Shown here: positions 59,193-64,000 of the stretch, in pieces | Layout of the letters: each line of letters begins with the position of its first letter | Position numbering within the stretch: the stretch's first letter is position 1 | Origin: Arctopsyche grandis | Lineage: Eukaryota; Arthropoda; Insecta; Trichoptera; Hydropsychidae | NCBI RefSeq assembly: GCF_051622035.1 | Contig: NC_135367.1 | Coordinates: forward strand, 15,304,501-15,368,500 | DNA: 64,000 bases | Reading direction: 5' to 3' | Notes under the pieces: model-generated | What the model was told of the DNA's origin: nothing | Database searches by the model: none | What the model saw: only the letters and a program-made list of their open reading frames with translations | Made by a program: the position numbers and the translations under genes

Positions 59193-59330
59193 AGGGGTTG
59201 TCGTCCTTTTCTTTTATGGAAAGCACTTATTCCATGCGATCATTGTCAGGCGGGTCAAATTCGTTCGAAAGCCGTGTCTCCGGACAAGCATTTGTACATA
59301 TGTATGATGGATGATTGGTGAATGATGATT

Positions 59331-59480
59331 GGCTACGTCCACATTACCGATATCTACACCCGATATTTTCGAATTTTCCATATCCAGTTCCCATATTGCA
59401 ACCTGTGGTTACTATTTAGGAACTGGTTATGGAAAAATTCGTAAATATCGGATGTAGATATCGGTAGTGTCGACGTAGCC
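59331..59480. mobile_element. 150-bp foldback element with GGCTACGTC ends
   Basis: The left arm GGCTACGTCCACATTACCGA continues TATCTACACCCGATATTT and ATCCAGTTCC; the right arm is its reverse complement ending GTCGACGTAGCC. Arms are about 60 bp with a few mismatches and the loop is about 30 bp. A miniature inverted-repeat element; no ORF. Confidence 0.85.
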
Positions 59481-59800
59481 TTCCCTACACAAATATAATG
59501 CAATTTTTTATACATAAAAACTCCTATCCAAGCAGACAAGAAATAGTGTACAAAATGTGCGTCGAGAAAAACGAGGTCGATTGAACGCGGTCGAGTGCTA
59601 TAAATGAACGCTAATTGCACTGGCTGTGCAGTGTGAAATTTGTTGGCCGATAGTTGCTTAGAAAATTCAACCAATCAGCAACTAGAGCTGTAACGTTGGG
59701 TGGGGATAGGAATACTGGATAATCCGCAGTGGGACATTTGCCATCGGGAGTTTCATTGGTTTGGTGTGTCGGTAAAAGTCAGTGGCTGAAATCACTGAAG

Positions 59801-59863
59801 ATGGCGTGTCCTCGTTCTTACGCGAGTGTTAATACTTTTCTACAGGAAACTAATGCTGTGACT
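59801..59863 (+). CDS. Candidate first exon of an unidentified gene
   Basis: ATG in good context (AAGATGGCG) opens 21 codons (MACPRSYASVNTFLQETNAV plus T) ending at a strong donor ACT|GTGAGT at 59863. The sequence before it (59690-59800) is more GC-rich than the surroundings, as expected for a promoter and 5' untranslated region. No downstream exon was found in the window, so the intron would exceed 4 kb. Protein unknown. Confidence 0.4.
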
Positions 59864-60169
59864 GTGAGTATTTATTGACATGTTTCGCCCATTACGTTTG
59901 TGTATGCATTTGTACTTGTACCATCGATATACATACATGTGTATAAGAAATATATACGGATGGTGTCTAAATTATGTTCCAAGATTTACCCGCAAAATTA
60001 ACCCAATGATTTTCGACAATGTCAATACGTATCAAAGGCATTGTGCAATTCAACATTGACCGTTTCTTTTATGGCGGCGACTGACTCGAGCAATGTTCGT
60101 GAGCACATTGGCAAAAAGTACCTTCATATTTTTTTGTAACAATAAATTTTTAGCCAAAGAATACTAAGG

Positions 60170-60450
60170 CCCTATACGCGGGACACGGTCGATTGGGCGC
60201 CCAGGACGATTGGGCGATCAGTGTTACTCGCCACTGCGACAATTGGACGACGAGACTGGCGGACACTGCGTCAATTGGGCCCTGCGTCAATTGGGCGCCC
60301 ATCGCACTGGGCGATCATCGACTGGCCGACGGCGACCGGGCGACCAGGGCGCGTGGGCGACCACCGACACGGCCCGCTGGTGAAGTGGTCGCCAAGCTTA
60401 CGTAAACTCTGCGTTTTGCAAGGAACGACCGCGAACGGAGCGTTATAGGA
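60170..60450. repeat. GC-rich segment with repeated ATTGGGCG boxes
   Basis: Variants of CGATTGGGCG, CAATTGGGCGCC and GACCGGGCGACC recur irregularly across 220 bp in an AT-rich setting. The ends CCCTATACGCG and, in reverse, CCTATAACGC are weakly inverted, so a small DNA element is possible. The open frames across it are a by-product of composition. Confidence 0.5.
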
Positions 60451-63400
60451 ATTTCCGATGCACTGACAAATATTCTACCTACATACATATGCTTTATACC
60501 GCTTTATTTTTCGTTTCAGTTTTACCAATTTTTCGTAACAACACGAATCATACTATTAATTTTTTTCGCTATATTATATTACATTTGCTGGAATTTTATA
60601 TTAAACGTACTTTTATAAATACATGTGTAGCACCTTTTCACAAAAAATAATTGTAAGATGACAAATCATATGTACCTACATATTCTCCAAAATAATATAA
60701 AAGAAAAATGATCGATTGAATCTTTCGCGCAGGGCTTTTAGTTTTTTTTCAAATGGACACACTTTTTTTTCTTTTAAATGTTATATTTCAGTTTTATCAA
60801 TTGGATAAATTCACACTCTATTCTCAATTTTCTCAACACTGTATTAGTTATACATAATAACAAAATATTTTCTAATAGCGATTCTCAAAGTTTTCAAGAT
60901 TATATTTTTTTTCAATGATGAAATACGTTTACGAAAAAAAAGCGCATACTTAAATTCGTTCGCGGAGCTCGAATAATTTTTTTCGGCTTTTCCCATAATT
61001 AAATTATTACATCGTTTACGATTCGCAGAGGCAATTCTCGAAAAAAATAGCTTTTTAAAGTAATTTTAAACATCTCCCGTTCTATGGTTATTGTTGAAAA
61101 TTACATTGAGCCACAAAAAATCACGTTTTTTAGTTACCAGAGCGGAGACTAACCAATCTTTACTAACTTTGACCCACTGAATTCGAATATGATATTGATT
61201 TTTGCTGGTTGGTGATCGTTTACGTGATATGAGCGTTTAAAAAAATGCGCGATTTTTACAGTTTTTTGGCTTTTGCGGTCTTTAACTCAAAACCTAGTAT
61301 TGCTGTGCTCAAAGTGAGTATTGAAATCAATAGTCAGATGTTTTTCCTATTGATTGTGATATTGCATTGCTTTAAAATACTTATAATTAATTGTCTAGCG
61401 AATTTTAAAAGTCAAAAAAATATTTTTTTTACGGATTTTTTCTCCGTGCTATTTTACATTTATTTGGCAATTTTTTTATTTCACCTCGTTTATAAGGATT
61501 GGTTTTCTATTTCAATATTTTTTATTTTTATCTAAACGTACTAACTCGAGCGGTAATTCCAATTTAAATGCTTTCGTTTTTGTTGCTCAGTGTTATTATA
61601 GTCACATTAAAATCTATATGATAGTTTATAGTAATTAAGGCTCATTTCGTTTATCAATAATTTAATAAGGTATATTTTTACTAATTAATATCTTTCGCTT
61701 TTGTAAATTCGAAACATACATACATATGTATAACGAATTATGTTTACATCTATAACTGTCATCCAGCGCTCATCTGTTCATCTAATGTATAATTTCTTTA
61801 ATAATATTTTATGCGTATAAAATATTACAAAGACCTTACAAGAAATTATATATTTTCAAATATTTGGACCGAATGAACGAACTCATTCAAAACGTTTTTT
61901 TTTTACTATGAGTGGCAGTTTTATTGCCTAAAGATAAATAATACCGCGTCTCATAGGCTAGGCTAGAGATGCTCTGCAAGTCATTTTGATAAAAGAGTTC
62001 TCAAAACGACTTTTGACAACTGTTTCTCGAACTACTTTTTTTCTTGATTGTTTTACATGACATGTTATACATACATACATATGTAAGGTTTTTCAACGGG
62101 TTTTTGCGGTATCATAAATTCATGGCCCTCAAATTTGGTTTAAAATAATGCAATGACGTAAATGATTTTATACCCTTTATCCTTTTATTAAATTCAAATT
62201 ATTCTGAAATGGTTTTCATCGTTTTTTCAAAACCTCTCCGATAAAATAAACGTTTTTTATTCCAAAAAAAATGGCAAAGTTTCAAAGCGATCGGAAAAGT
62301 TTTAGGAGGTTTGTCCAAAACTAAGATAAACCTTGTAATTTTCAAATGTTATAATTAGCATGGAAATAATTTTTTCAATGTATGTATGTGTGTGTTGTAT
62401 GAATGTACATACATATGTACATATGTTATTTTGAAAATTTTCAATTTAATATTTATTTTCATTATTCATCAATGAAAAGTAAATCAAAAAACTTTATTAA
62501 TACTATGATTTGATGAATATACTAAATACTGGCGATTCTAGAATTGATCTAATGTTGAGAGTTACAAATTTTACACGTTTTGGATTTTCGTAAGATTAAA
62601 AATAAGCACCAATCACACGGTTGATCCCATATTTTTTAAGATCATCGAAAGCCGATGCAATTCGCGCTATTATATAAGTATTTATATTTTTATTTTTGAA
62701 CATTTAATTTGTACGAATATTTTTTACGTAAATTTGTACGAATATCGATTTTTATATTTTCGGGGCAATGAGAGAATTTGTTCGCAGAAGGGCCAAAGAG
62801 GCATTGTATTGCATTAAGACGATTGTATCGTAAAAATATCAAATATTATGTTCTTCCCCTTTTTTTTGTCGAAGGATCGGTACCTGAAGGGATCGGTCCA
62901 AAATATCATCTAATGTTGAATGAATCACTGTTAGAAAATATTTTGTAATTATGTATAACTATTACAGTGTAGTACAAAATTGAGAATAGGGTGTGAATTT
63001 ATCCAATTGATAAAACTGAAATATAACATTTAAAAGAGAAAAAAGTGTGTCCATTTGAAAAATGTTTGCAATTTTGGGACCGACCATTTATTTCATTGTT
63101 TTGGTAGGTAATCGTAAAACCTGCTTCGAGAAGAAAAAAAAATACTGAATGAAAATCGACGGATTGATTGCAAAATTATTTAAGGCTCATTTCGTATTTA
63201 CTTACCTATTATACAGTTCACATGGTTTTTAATATCTATTGCTTTTGTAAAGTAGCAACATACATACATACATATGTACATATGTACGTGTATAACGAAT
63301 CATGTTTACATCTACATATGTACATATGTATAACGGTCATCCAGCACTCATCTGTTTATCTAATACAGCGGTTCAGATTTCAAATTTCCAGCAAGAAATT

Positions 63401-64000
63401 GTAAAAGTAAATCACTTGATCAGTGATATATTAATAATATTAATAATAATTTGAATACGATATTGAAAAAATAATATTGGAATAAATTAAAAAGGTCGAA
63501 TAAAACGGGTCGATTTATGAGTTTCTAGAATTGACTACATACCAGCAATTCTAAAATTAATTTAATGTAAATAAATAAATGTCTTTGAATACAAATTTTA
63601 CATATTTTGGAATTTCGTAAGATTAGGAATAAGCATTTATTACGGTTGATCCACATTTTTTAACAAACAAACCGATGATAGTCGCTCTATTGATCGACTA
63701 AATAATAATTAAAAAACACAAATCGCAGCCGAATTGATTACAGTTATACAGGAAAAAAAATAATTACGTAGGTTAATTCTCGCTCGAATGTTTGGTGTTA
63801 GTTGGGTATGTTTTTGAGAACAATAAACTGACCATTTAAGACTCAAATTCATTGAAGTATCTACTTCAATGCTCAAATGTGATACGAAAATATCTCCCTA
63901 CAATAGAAAGTTATAAAAAAAAACTCTCGAATGTTAGACAATACTTTAAACACGTTTTGTATTTATTTTCCTTTTTTAATGTTAACTGTATAATTTATTT
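60451..64000. repeat. AT-rich terminal region with degenerate internal repeats
   Basis: No gene recognised. 60748-60840 and 62974-63058 are inverted copies (AATGGACACAC..., TTATCAATTGGATAAATTC). 61633-61790 and 63178-63362 are direct copies (AAGGCTCATTTCGT, GTCATCCAGC.CTCATCTG). 62515-62640 and 63515-63655 are direct copies (TTTTGGA.TTTCGTAAGATTA). CATA/TATG microsatellites are scattered through it. These look like fragments of one large old element. Confidence 0.6.

Noticed and set aside
60193-60448. Two overlapping ORFs of 70-75 codons
   Set aside because: They follow from the repeated GC-rich boxes and start with weak contexts.

Overview
The window is nuclear DNA of an animal, most likely an insect. 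Its genes have short exons, GT-AG introns, AT-rich non-coding DNA and many piggyBac, Tc1, hAT, pogo and LINE remnants. A moth or caddisfly-like holometabolous insect would fit, but I cannot prove the order from sequence alone. Exon models below were built by hand from splice sites and checked for reading phase; none has transcript support.

Left flank (1-4.1 kb): the 3' two thirds of the long-form tRNase Z gene (ELAC2, +) faces an apparently intronless proteasome ubiquitin receptor gene (PSMD4/Rpn10, -). From 4.5 to 9.6 kb there is no host gene; this stretch holds a GTCAC-rich foldback element and decayed hAT and pogo/Tigger transposases.

Transposon block (9.6-26.1 kb): several piggyBac lineages, a Tc1-like element, hAT pieces and a non-LTR retrotransposon are nested in one another. 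A 7,756-bp segment (10265-18020) is followed immediately by a near-identical second copy (18021-26071, 8,051 bp). The 295-bp length difference equals one unit of an internal tandem array made from the 3' end of the LINE reverse transcriptase ORF: 7 full units in copy 1, 8 in copy 2.

Middle (26-46 kb): TMEM214 (+, 10 exons, 659 codons) spans 28.7-43.4 kb. Its 8.3-kb intron 7 contains a pogo remnant, small inverted-repeat elements, a 960-bp non-autonomous piggyBac sitting cleanly in the TTAA of another foldback element, and a GC-rich promoter-like island with a possible first exon. TATDN1 (-, 6 exons, 299 codons) is convergent with TMEM214.

Right part (46-64 kb): NGLY1 peptide:N-glycanase (+), which seems to lack the N-terminal PUB domain; a lysine-rich Myb/TTF1-like nuclear protein (-, 8 exons, 725 codons) ending 126 bp from NGLY1; ATP synthase subunit f (+, 4 exons, 107 codons); and Translin-associated factor X (-, N-terminal exon not found). 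The last 4 kb hold a candidate first exon of an unidentified + strand gene and degenerate repeats.

The host genes are unrelated housekeeping genes in convergent pairs (ELAC2/PSMD4, TMEM214/TATDN1, NGLY1/TTF1-like) and do not form a pathway. The most unusual structure is the double copy of the transposon nest with its LINE-derived satellite.
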